From an uncultured Clostridia bacterium (GTDB lineage Bacteria > Bacillota > Clostridia > Oscillospirales > CAG-382), in contig CALWBE010000028.1 of assembly GCA_944375955.1 (NCBI GenBank), forward strand, positions 1 through 64,000: 64,000 nt of DNA. Direction: 5' to 3'. Positions within the stretch are counted from its first letter, which is position 1; each line of letters opens with the position of its first letter. The notes under the pieces are model-generated. The model saw nothing but the letters and a program-made list of their open reading frames with translations, ran no database searches and had not been told where the DNA came from. Both the position numbers and the translations under genes were made by a program. Shown here piece after piece: positions 56,622-64,000 of the stretch.

Positions 56622-57920
56622 TTATATTTTTCTGTTGTCTATTACTCGTTTCGCCTTTCCTTCGCTGCGCGTGATCGATTTGGGATTAACAAGATGTACT
56701 TTTGCCCCTATTCCGAGGACACTTCTTAATTTATCTACAATACTCTTTTCAAGCATTTCAATAGATCTTACCTCATCCTGCAGAAAATCTTCGCTCATTT
56801 CAACATTTACGTCAAGTGTATCAGTGTTATTTACACGGTCTACTATTATCTGATAATTAGGAGTTACACCGCTGCCTGAATTGAGAAGCACTTCCTCGAT
56901 CTGTGACGGAAATACATTTACTCCTCTTATTATAAGCATATCGTCGCTTCTGCCCTGAGGTTTATTCATTCTTATATGAGTTCTTCCGCAGCGGCAAGGC
57001 TCATATACAAGCGAGCATATGTCGCGCGTGCGGTAACGTATTACCGGAAATCCTTCTTTTGCAAGAGTAGTAAATACCAATTCGCCTGTGCTTCCCTCCG
57101 GAAGTACTTCACCTGTATCCGGATCTATAATTTCAGCCGCAAACAAATCTTCACAAATATGCATTCCGCACTGATATTCACATTCATATGAAACTCCGGG
57201 CCCCTGTACTTCAGAAAGTCCGTATATATCATATGCCTTTATGCCAAGCTTATACTCTATAGCATGACGCATATCCTCGCTCCATGGTTCTGCGCCGAAA
57301 ACTCCTGCCTTGAGCTTTATCTTATCTCGCATTCCCGCTTCCTCTACTGCTTCACCGAGATACATTGCATATGACGGAGTACAAGTCAGCATTGTAGATC
57401 CGAAATCAACCATTGTATTTACCTGACGCTGAGTATTTCCTGCTGATATCGGTATAATTGTAGCTCCGATAAGCGACGCAGCGTCATGAACACCGAAACC
57501 TCCGGTAAAAAATCCGTATCCGAATGAGTTTTGTATAAGCGAAGCTTTTGTCGCTCCAGCCGCGACAAGACTTCTTGCAACAGTCTCCGCCCAATTATCA
57601 AGGTCGCACTTTGTATATCCAACTACTATTTGCTTGCCTGTAGTTCCGGATGAAGCATGTATCCTTAATATATTTTCAAGCGGCTCGGCAAAAAGACCGT
57701 AAGGATAATAATCTCGAAGATCTTTCTTATATGAAAAAGGAAGCAAATGCAAGTCGTCTATACTTTTTATGTGCGATGGCTTTATTCCGTTAAGATCCAT
57801 ACGTGTGCGAAAACATTCGACTCTTTCGTACATTCTGTTAACCTGCCATACAAGTCTTTCACTCTGAAGCTTTTTTAGCTCATCACGCGGCATCATTTCT
57901 ATTTTAGGATTAAATATCAT
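56622..57920 (-). CDS. paaK: Phenylacetate-CoA ligase (PaaK-type)
   Basis: A 432-residue adenylate-forming ligase. The start at 57920 (MIFNPKIEMM) is preferred, with GAAAGGATG upstream; the TTG at 57944 and ATG at 57932 are in-frame alternatives. Signatures are ASSGTTGKQIVVGYT (P-loop), YDIYGLSEVQGPG, RYRTRDICSL and the C-terminal SEGKAKRVIDNR. It joins arylacetates to CoA with ATP. Next to iorAB it likely acts on phenylacetate or indoleacetate, perhaps in reverse. It lies 35 bp after iorB. Confidence 0.92.
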   Translation of the reverse strand: MIFNPKIEMMPRDELKKLQSERLVWQVNRMYERVECFRTRMDLNGIKPSHIKSIDDLHLLPFSYKKDLRDYYPYGLFAEPLENILRIHASSGTTGKQIVVGYTKCDLDNWAETVARSLVAAGATKASLIQNSFGYGFFTGGFGVHDAASLIGATIIPISAGNTQRQVNTMVDFGSTMLTCTPSYAMYLGEAVEEAGMRDKIKLKAGVFGAEPWSEDMRHAIEYKLGIKAYDIYGLSEVQGPGVSYECEYQCGMHICEDLFAAEIIDPDTGEVLPEGSTGELVFTTLAKEGFPVIRYRTRDICSLVYEPCRCGRTHIRMNKPQGRSDDMLIIRGVNVFPSQIEEVLLNSGSGVTPNYQIIVDRVNNTDTLDVNVEMSEDFLQDEVRSIEMLEKSIVDKLRSVLGIGAKVHLVNPKSITRSEGKAKRVIDNRKI

Positions 57921-57955
57921 TGTTTTCAGCATCCTTTCCGTCAAATATATGTTTT

Positions 57956-58528
57956 TCAGAATCTGTATCCCAAATCAAAAGCTTTCAGATTTACATCGAG
58001 AAACTTTTCCGGAACCGTAACCTTTATAGTCTCAATCCACTTGTCATACGGTATATCGGTATTTTTCGCCATGACTCCTATAAGCACGACATTTACGGCT
58101 TTTATATTTCCGGCTTCTTTTGCAAGCGCTAAAGCATCTACTGCAGTAACATCAATATTCTCTGAAATCTTTTTCTCTATTTCCGAAGGATATTCTGCAG
58201 CTCCTGTGATTACCGGCATCGGGTCAATCTTTTGAGAATTCAATATCATTTTTCCGCCTTTTTTTACATACGGCATAGCACGATATGCCTCAAGGAGCTC
58301 AAAAGCAAGCACTATATCGGCTTCCCCTTTGTCTATTATCGGAGAATACACCTTTTCATCTTTGCCATATTTCACATATGTGACAACGCTTCCGCCGCGC
58401 TGACTCATTCCATGCACCTCTGATACTTTTACATCATATCCAAGTCCCATACATAAATTTCCCAAAATGCGGCTCGCAAGCAGGGTTCCCTGACCCCCGA
58501 CACCGACTATCATTATATTCTTTGTCAT
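57956..58528 (-). CDS. iorB: Indolepyruvate ferredoxin oxidoreductase beta subunit (IorB)
   Basis: A 190-residue subunit of the 2-oxo-acid:ferredoxin oxidoreductase group. The NIMIVGVGGQGTLLASRIL start and EVHGMSQRGGSVVTYV are characteristic of the gamma/beta domain. It works with IorA to oxidatively decarboxylate arylpyruvates to aryl-acetyl-CoA, reducing ferredoxin. It starts 2 bp after the iorA stop, so expression is coupled. GGAGGAAAAC precedes the ATG at 58528. Confidence 0.93.
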   Translation of the reverse strand: MTKNIMIVGVGGQGTLLASRILGNLCMGLGYDVKVSEVHGMSQRGGSVVTYVKYGKDEKVYSPIIDKGEADIVLAFELLEAYRAMPYVKKGGKMILNSQKIDPMPVITGAAEYPSEIEKKISENIDVTAVDALALAKEAGNIKAVNVVLIGVMAKNTDIPYDKWIETIKVTVPEKFLDVNLKAFDLGYRF

Positions 58529-58530
58529 GG

Positions 58531-60279
58531 TCAGTTTTCCTCCTTTTCAATAGCTCCAAACGGACATACGTTTATGCAAAGCCCGCATCCGTTGCATTGA
58601 TTTTCATCTATTACTACTTTTCCGTTTCTTACTGAAATTGCCGGGCAGCCAAGCTTCATGCACATTTTGCAGTTGCGGCAGCTGTCATTTATTTTACAGT
58701 GACCGGTATATTTTACGGTTTTAAGAAGTGCACACGGACGCTGTGCTATAATTACTGACGGCTCGTCTGCCTGAACTTCTTCTTTTACTACCTTTTCAAA
58801 ATTCTTTACGTCAAACGGATCGGCTACTACTACTCTATCGATTCCGACTGCTTTACAAAGAGTAATCAAATTTACCTGTTTTGTTGCCTCTCCTCTTATT
58901 GTCTTTCCGGTTGTCGGATTATCCTGATGTCCAGTCATTCCCGTTATCGAATTGTCAAGTATAATTACCGTATTTATTCCTTTATTGTAAACTATATCTA
59001 CAAGACCGGTTATTCCGGAATGCATAAATGTAGAATCTCCGATAACAGATACAAGTTTTTTAGCAAATTCATCGCCGCGAGCCTTTGCCATTCCCAATGC
59101 GGCGCTGACAGACGCGCCCATACATACGGTTGTATCAACAGACGCAAGCGGAGCTACAGCTCCCAGAGTATAACAGCCTATATCTCCTGATACCGTAAGT
59201 CCGAGCTTTTTAAGAACATAAAACGTTCCCCTGTGAGGACATCCCGCACACATAACCGGAGGACGAACAGGTATATTTTCCGAAATCTCCGCATATTCGG
59301 GCTCATCTTCTCCGAAAACTGCTTTTTTTATCATTGCCGGAGTATATTCTCCGAGAAGAGTAAATGCGTCTTTACCGATTACATCAACACCTATCGAACG
59401 AACGTGCTTTTCGATATAAGGATCAAGCTCTTCTATCACATATATCTTATCGCATTTTGCGGCAAAATCCAATATTTTTTTATCTGGAAGAGGATATACC
59501 ATTCCGAGTTTCAAATAATTAACACGGTTTCCAAGCGCCTCTTTAGCATACATATATGCTATGCCGGCTGTTATAACTCCTATTTTTGATCCGTTATCCT
59601 CAACTGTATTAAGCGATGTCTCTTCCGCTAACGCCTTAAGCTTTTTTATGCGTTCTTCTACTACGACATGACGCTTTTTCGCGTTTCCGGGCATCATTAC
59701 ATATTTTCCCGGATCTTTTACATATTCCTTTAATTCATTGTCTTTTCTCTCGCCGAGCTTAACTATGCTCTGTGAATGCGATACCCTTGTTGACAGTCTT
59801 ATAAATGCCGGCGTATCATATTCTTCGCTCATATCAAAAGCTATTTTTGTATACTCTTTGCATTCTTCAGAATCAGCTGGCTCTAACATAAATATCTTCG
59901 ATGCCTCTGCGTAATGGCGTGAATCCTGTTCATTCTGAGACGAATGCATACCCGGATCGTCCGCAACGCAGAATACCAGTCCTCCGTTTGCCCCTATATA
60001 GCTCATGGTAAACACCGGATCCGCCATTACATTAAGTCCTACATGCTTGCAGCAGGACATTGCTCTTGCGCCCCCTATTGATGCGCCTATTGCTACTTCT
60101 GCCGCTACCTTTTCATTCGGCGACCATTCTGCATATATCTCATCATATTTTACTATACTTTCAGTTATTTCAGTACTCGGTGTACCGGGATATGACGCTA
60201 CTACACGTACCCCTGCCTCATATGCACCTCTCGCTATTGCCGCATTTCCAAGCATCAGTGCCGTCTTATTTTTTTCCAT
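58531..60279 (-). CDS. iorA: Indolepyruvate ferredoxin oxidoreductase alpha subunit (IorA)
   Basis: A 582-residue subunit. The N-terminal pyrimidine-binding domain opens LMLGNAAIARGAYEAGV and VASYPGTPSTEI. The TPP domain has GDIGCYTLG and GDSTFMHSGI. The C-terminal ~55 residues are a two-[4Fe-4S] ferredoxin (CRNCKMCMKLGCPAIS and CNGCGLCINVCPFG). IorA/IorB oxidise arylpyruvates (from Trp, Phe, Tyr) to aryl-acetyl-CoA with reduced ferredoxin. It heads the iorAB pair, 31 bp after the acyl-CoA synthetase. ATG at 60279 with AGAGGAAAAAGG upstream. Confidence 0.95.
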   Translation of the reverse strand: MEKNKTALMLGNAAIARGAYEAGVRVVASYPGTPSTEITESIVKYDEIYAEWSPNEKVAAEVAIGASIGGARAMSCCKHVGLNVMADPVFTMSYIGANGGLVFCVADDPGMHSSQNEQDSRHYAEASKIFMLEPADSEECKEYTKIAFDMSEEYDTPAFIRLSTRVSHSQSIVKLGERKDNELKEYVKDPGKYVMMPGNAKKRHVVVEERIKKLKALAEETSLNTVEDNGSKIGVITAGIAYMYAKEALGNRVNYLKLGMVYPLPDKKILDFAAKCDKIYVIEELDPYIEKHVRSIGVDVIGKDAFTLLGEYTPAMIKKAVFGEDEPEYAEISENIPVRPPVMCAGCPHRGTFYVLKKLGLTVSGDIGCYTLGAVAPLASVDTTVCMGASVSAALGMAKARGDEFAKKLVSVIGDSTFMHSGITGLVDIVYNKGINTVIILDNSITGMTGHQDNPTTGKTIRGEATKQVNLITLCKAVGIDRVVVADPFDVKNFEKVVKEEVQADEPSVIIAQRPCALLKTVKYTGHCKINDSCRNCKMCMKLGCPAISVRNGKVVIDENQCNGCGLCINVCPFGAIEKEEN

Positions 60280-60310
60280 TCCTTTTTCCTCTCACTTTAC
60301 TTATAGTTGT

Positions 60311-61945
60311 TTATTTTTCTATTTGCTGTGCGACAAGACCTTTGCTTCCGTATATCTCACGCAGCTTTGGTTTTTCTATCTTTCCTGTCGGATTGCGGGG
60401 AATATCTGCAAAAATTATATGGTGAGGTCTCTTATATCTCGGAAGTTCAGTACAGAATTCATTTACTTGTTCTTCCGTAAGAGTATAGCCTTCGCGCACT
60501 TCTATTATCGCCGCCGCTGCTTCTCCCAAACGAGGATCTGCAACGCCTATTACCGCCGCATCCTTTACCGCTTCCATCTTGCGAAGAAAATCTTCTATCT
60601 GAACCGGATACAAATTTTCTCCTCCGGAAATTATGACATCCTTTTTCCGGTCGACAAGATATATAAAACCGTCGTCGTCTTCCATTGCCATATCTCCTGT
60701 ATACAGCCATCCGTCACGCAAAACCTCAGCTGTTGCCTTTTCATCCTTATAATAGCAGGTCATCACACCGGGACCGTTTACGCAAAGCTCTCCGACTTCG
60801 CCTTTTTTTACCGGTTCTCCTTTTTCGTCTACTATTTTTACTTTCCAACCATAGCCCGCTTTTCCGATTGCTCCAACTTTGTCCAAGTTATCTAACCCTA
60901 AATGAACACAGCCGGGTCCTATAGATTCGCTGAGGCCATAATTTGTATCATATTTATGATGCGGAAATACCTTAAGCCATCTTTTTATAAGACTCGGAGG
61001 AACAGGCTGCGCTCCTATATGCATAAGCCTCCACTGCGATAGCTTATAATCTTCAAGATTTATTTTTCCGGCATCAATTGAATCCAGTATATCCTGTGCC
61101 CACGGCACAAGAAGCCATACTATTGTACATTTTTCTTCTGACACCGCTCTGATAATCCATTCGGGCCTTACACCTTTAAGTATCACCGCTTTGCCCCCGG
61201 ATATCAAGCTTCCGAACCAGTGCATCTTAGCTCCAGTATGATACAGCGGCGGTATGCATAAAAACACATCATCATGTTGCTGCAAATGATGTTTCTGCTC
61301 AGCTATTGCCGCATGAACAAGACTTCTGTGCTTATGCAGTATCGCTTTCGGAAATCCTGTTGTTCCCGAAGAAAAATAAATTGCTCCATAATCATCATCG
61401 GTAATATCAACCTTAGGCTTTTTTGATGAGCAAAAAACTATAAAATTTTCAAAGCTGTCTGCAAATGTCGGGCAATCCTCTCCTACGTAAAATAACTGCT
61501 TTACCTTCGGTATGCGATCACAGATTTCCTCTATACGTCCTGTAAATTCGGGGCCGAAAATCAATATCGACACATCGGCCTTCCCGAGACAATATTTTAT
61601 CTCTTCCGCAGTATAGCGATAATTCAAAGGAACAGCAACTGCGCCGGCCTTTAATATTCCGAAATATGCCGGCAGCCATTCTATGGAATTCATCATTAAA
61701 ATCGCTACTTTATCTCCTTTTTTCAGTCCTCGAGACAAAAGAAGATTAGCAAAACGGTTTGCTTTTTTATCAAAATCAGCCCATGTAAGCTCTCTGCGGA
61801 GCGGTTCACCGGGGATAGGCTGCATAAGAGAATATTCGCGCCATGTTATACGGCTTTCAGGCTTAAATTCGGGATTTATCTCCACAAGGCTTATCTCGTT
61901 GCCGTATTCTTTCGCGTTTTTCTCAAGAAACTCTGTAATTGGCAT
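60311..61945 (-). CDS. AMP-forming acyl-CoA synthetase
   Basis: A 544-residue class I adenylate-forming enzyme. The P-loop is YFSSGTTGFPKAIL, followed by NYGLSESIGPG, GWLYTGDMAMEDDDGF, DRKKDVIISGGENLYP and the catalytic lysine in RNPTGKIEKPKLRE. These are standard acyl/aryl-CoA ligase signatures. It might act on arylacetic or short branched acids, in keeping with the downstream iorAB and paaK. GAAGGGAAAAC precedes the ATG at 61945. A second ligase alongside paaK suggests two acid substrates. Confidence 0.92.
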   Translation of the reverse strand: MPITEFLEKNAKEYGNEISLVEINPEFKPESRITWREYSLMQPIPGEPLRRELTWADFDKKANRFANLLLSRGLKKGDKVAILMMNSIEWLPAYFGILKAGAVAVPLNYRYTAEEIKYCLGKADVSILIFGPEFTGRIEEICDRIPKVKQLFYVGEDCPTFADSFENFIVFCSSKKPKVDITDDDYGAIYFSSGTTGFPKAILHKHRSLVHAAIAEQKHHLQQHDDVFLCIPPLYHTGAKMHWFGSLISGGKAVILKGVRPEWIIRAVSEEKCTIVWLLVPWAQDILDSIDAGKINLEDYKLSQWRLMHIGAQPVPPSLIKRWLKVFPHHKYDTNYGLSESIGPGCVHLGLDNLDKVGAIGKAGYGWKVKIVDEKGEPVKKGEVGELCVNGPGVMTCYYKDEKATAEVLRDGWLYTGDMAMEDDDGFIYLVDRKKDVIISGGENLYPVQIEDFLRKMEAVKDAAVIGVADPRLGEAAAAIIEVREGYTLTEEQVNEFCTELPRYKRPHHIIFADIPRNPTGKIEKPKLREIYGSKGLVAQQIEK

Positions 61946-61982
61946 TTTGTTTTCCCTTCATTTTATAGATCTTTCATTAATT

Positions 61983-62780
61983 TTATAAATTTTTCAGCAT
62001 ACTGTAAGCAGACATTGCGGAATTTTTAAAGCAAATATCGCCTTCGTCTGCAAGACTTGCCTCAATAGAAATATTTTGGTTTTTATATTCTGCTTTTCTC
62101 AGAATATCAAAAAATTTTCCGTAATCCTCCCCGTCATACGGTCTCGGATATCTGCGATTATTATTATAACTTGCTATATGTACATGTTCGATATATCCTT
62201 TATATTCCGTAAAATCTTCAATATTCTCTCTGTTATAGCGAACATGGTAAAAATCAATAAGTGTTTTTACCGACGGCTTATTCACCGCTTTTACTACACG
62301 CATAGATTCAGCAACAGTATTTACTATATTGCATTCGCTGTAATTAAGCGGTTCTATTGCGAGAACTTTTCCGTATTTTTCTATTATTGGAGCAATTGTA
62401 TCTGAAATAAGAGCCGCAAATTCGTCATATGCCTGATCTGCACTGTAATTTTCAGGAATACGCCTTGCATTTCCGCTGCCAAAAACGCATATTTTAGCTT
62501 GCAGAGGAATAATTTTATCAAACGCACTATAAAGATAATCTTCAATTTTACTTCTATCTGCCTCCGGACCGATGAGCTTTATATCTCCAGGGAACATTCC
62601 GTTTGTGCTAAGGCAAGGCATATTTAATTCATTAAGGAAACCGCCGAATTCTTTTATTTCGGGCTCATCACATAAATAAATGCCGGCAAGACCTATCTCC
62701 ACAAATTTATAACCGATTTCACTTGCGATTTTGACCCTGCTTTTATACTGCGGTGAAATGCCCGCTATACCGAAATTCAT
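61983..62780 (-). CDS. Sugar phosphate isomerase/epimerase-like TIM-barrel protein
   Basis: A 265-residue protein of the xylose isomerase-like TIM family. Motif candidates are LAIEPLNYSECN, TLIDFYHVRYN, EHVHIASYNN and the C-terminal ISIEAS, with Glu, Asp and His lying where the metal site is expected. It is the first gene downstream of a consensus promoter and 37 bp before the acyl-CoA synthetase, so it belongs to the ior operon by position. A sugar-isomerase in an aryl-pyruvate operon is odd; its substrate may be a non-sugar keto compound. AGGGAG precedes the ATG at 62780. Confidence 0.82.
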   Translation of the reverse strand: MNFGIAGISPQYKSRVKIASEIGYKFVEIGLAGIYLCDEPEIKEFGGFLNELNMPCLSTNGMFPGDIKLIGPEADRSKIEDYLYSAFDKIIPLQAKICVFGSGNARRIPENYSADQAYDEFAALISDTIAPIIEKYGKVLAIEPLNYSECNIVNTVAESMRVVKAVNKPSVKTLIDFYHVRYNRENIEDFTEYKGYIEHVHIASYNNNRRYPRPYDGEDYGKFFDILRKAEYKNQNISIEASLADEGDICFKNSAMSAYSMLKNL

Positions 62781-62831
62781 AACTTTTTCTCCCTAAAATA
62801 ATATAAAATTCAAATTGAATATATCATTAAA

Positions 62832-62860
62832 ATTATAAACCCTCGCTTCATCTTTGTCAA
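62832..62860 (-). promoter_or_regulatory. Consensus sigma-A promoter of the ior operon
   Basis: On the minus strand TTGACA (plus 62855-62860), a 17-nt spacer and TATAAT (plus 62832-62837), both perfect. The transcript would begin near 62825 and cover the genes leftward to 54862. Confidence 0.85.
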
Positions 62861-62944
62861 TAGTTGATTTCCTCGCATATAGGTTAGTTTTTACAATTAA
62901 GCTTTTAAAAAACTGTATAAATCGCTGATATTTTATAAAAAATA

Positions 62945-62972
62945 TTGAGTTATTTTTAAAAGCTGTTATAAT
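62945..62972 (+). promoter_or_regulatory. Sigma-A promoter of the edge lipoprotein
   Basis: TTGAGT (62945-62950), 16-nt spacer, TATAAT (62967-62972) with an upstream TG. The leader to the ATG at 63077 is ~98 nt. Apart from this and the leftward promoter, the 62781-63076 gap holds no gene. Confidence 0.6.
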
Positions 62973-63076
62973 TATTATTGTTATTTTTATTTTAGGATAA
63001 TTTGTTTTAAATATCAATTTTTAGTAAAAATTTAAAATACCTTTTATATAAAACCTTCCGATTAAAGGAGACTAAA

Positions 63077-64000
63077 ATGTATATTAAGCTAAAAAATATA
63101 GTTTTGACCGCAGGCATTATGCTCTCTGTCTTTCTTGCTGCGGCTCTTGCATCATGCTCGTCAAATCATGATTTTTCGCTGACAGTACTTGTACTTCAAG
63201 AAGACGATATTACTGTAAAAAGTGAAAATCCCATAAAAGTTCCTTATGGCGGGAATGCCGAATTCTCATTAGGAATCAATGACGGCAAAACAATAACAGA
63301 AGTACTCTGCGACGGTGAACCTACGGAAAACTACATTTTTGAAAACGGCGTCCTGACTGTTGAAAATGTCACCGCTCCACATACTCTTCGGATTGCCGCA
63401 GGAAATCCCGATGAAAAATGCGAATTCTGGATATCTTCAAACACAATGCGCGGCGGAGGAGCCGTTTCAGTTCCGGCACAGGGCAGAATAGTATCTGGAT
63501 CATATGTAACTTTTTCTGCCTCTCCGAATGATGGTGCAGTTTTTTTGGGCTGGTCTGAAAATAAATCTATTGCAAAAGGCGGAAAACTTCTGTCAAATGA
63601 AGAACAGCTTACATTGAAAATAGATTCGGATATTACTGTTTTCGCAAATTATGATGCTTCAAAAGTTCCGGAACCAGAACGGCCCGAACCTCCGAAAATA
63701 GAAATTCCGCAAAAAGACAATAACTGGCACACACCCCAAGTCAGCCGGGAAAATGTTATTGAAATTACATACGATGCCTGCGGCGGCATTACCTCTGACG
63801 GTGAAAGCATACTTAATACCGATTTCTGTCTCGATTATTATACAATGCCGAATTCTCTGCCTGAAAACGGTACATTTGAACGCAGCGGATATGTGCTTTC
63901 AGGATATAATACCAAATCCGACGGTTCCGGAGATTATATCGGCATGGGTCATAAATTTTATGTTGACAGCCTTAAACCTGTAACTCTTTACTGTATGTGG
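63077..64000 (+). CDS. Lipoprotein with Listeria-Bacteroides (InlB B-type) repeats, 3' end outside window
   Basis: The frame is open from ATG 63077 (AAAGGAG 6 nt upstream) for 308 codons to the edge. Residues 1-27 are a lipoprotein signal with lipobox LASC (Cys27). The mature part has beta-rich domains, one ending VFLGWSENKS with a following VFANYDAS (a bacterial-repeat-type unit, about 140-195), a Pro-rich linker (PEPERPEPPK), and a repeat starting EITYDACGGITSDGE and ending VLSGYNTKSDGSG then VTLYCMW, the Flg_new/InlB-B pattern. It is anchored to the membrane outer face. Such repeats are adhesion or surface spacers; function unknown. Confidence 0.8.
   Translation, partial: MYIKLKNIVLTAGIMLSVFLAAALASCSSNHDFSLTVLVLQEDDITVKSENPIKVPYGGNAEFSLGINDGKTITEVLCDGEPTENYIFENGVLTVENVTAPHTLRIAAGNPDEKCEFWISSNTMRGGGAVSVPAQGRIVSGSYVTFSASPNDGAVFLGWSENKSIAKGGKLLSNEEQLTLKIDSDITVFANYDASKVPEPERPEPPKIEIPQKDNNWHTPQVSRENVIEITYDACGGITSDGESILNTDFCLDYYTMPNSLPENGTFERSGYVLSGYNTKSDGSGDYIGMGHKFYVDSLKPVTLYCMW

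Noticed and set aside
62793..63017. 74-codon leftward frame in the AT-rich gap
   Set aside because: Its I/K/N-rich composition reflects AT content, it covers a consensus promoter, and there is no ribosome site.

Overview
The window looks like chromosomal DNA from a low-GC, spore-forming Clostridia-type Firmicute, probably a gut or rumen lineage. The support is SpoIIID, a SpoIID/LytB protein and a BofC-like protein, AAGGAGG-type ribosome binding sites, some GTG/TTG starts, textbook sigma-A promoters, an EcfA1-EcfA2-EcfT-TruA block, and several glycoside hydrolases. I cannot name the species from sequence alone. There is no phage, CRISPR array or large mobile island. The only mobile-element trace is the first ~16 codons of a transposase cut by the left edge.

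Layout. (1) 1-7.7 kb: transposase fragment, a free-standing tRNA-Thr(CGU), then an AraC-type regulator diverging from a five-gene sugar operon (GH50/agarase-like hydrolase, metallo-beta-lactamase-fold protein, enolase-superfamily sugar-acid dehydratase, GH39-like hydrolase, SDR). A 22-bp-spaced tandem repeat sits where an AraC activator would bind. (2) 7.7-15.5 kb: envelope and surface genes, namely a secreted stalk-domain protein with GW repeats, an HPr-like protein lacking the catalytic His, an SLH protein, a class A PBP and a BofC-like protein. (3) 15.7-24.4 kb: LacZ, a tautomerase, SpoIIID, an M15 carboxypeptidase, a MATE exporter, SpoIID and an unknown exported partner. (4) 24.6-31.8 kb: a WG-repeat protein, an ECF sigma/anti-sigma pair, an FAD oxidoreductase, HflX and a Gfo/Idh/MocA dehydrogenase. 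(5) 32.1-37.2 kb: UvrA, then a second Gfo/Idh/MocA dehydrogenase with a TIM-barrel isomerase. (6) 37.4-50.6 kb: a long collinear run with a divergent GyrB/ParE-like protein, a beta-helix glycosidase, an RNA methyltransferase, the ECF transporter energizing module, TruA, a DUF5711-like protein, CvpA, a CDP-alcohol phosphatidyltransferase, a ClpE-like ATPase and the RNase P RNA. (7) 50.7-54.8 kb: the Nnr metabolite-repair enzyme, then an ArsR/CadC repressor and a P1B metal ATPase under a promoter whose spacer is a perfect-arm operator palindrome. (8) 54.9-62.8 kb: a leftward operon for 2-oxo-acid (arylpyruvate-type) oxidation (aminotransferase, ACT protein, PaaK, IorB, IorA, acyl-CoA synthetase, TIM-barrel isomerase) behind a consensus promoter. 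(9) Right edge: a truncated lipoprotein with Listeria-Bacteroides-type repeats.

How the parts fit. The left operon and the scattered GH2, GH28-like, Gfo/Idh and isomerase genes point to catabolism of complex plant or algal glycans and of sugar acids. No sugar transporter is present, so uptake must be encoded elsewhere. The iorAB-paaK cluster suggests energy-yielding fermentation of aromatic amino acids to aryl-acetates. No wholly new defence or mobile system is evident. The best leads are the orphan, altered GyrB-like protein, the M15 peptidase in the place often held by spoIIQ, the His-less HPr, the extended inverted repeat enclosing RNase P RNA, and the two operator architectures.
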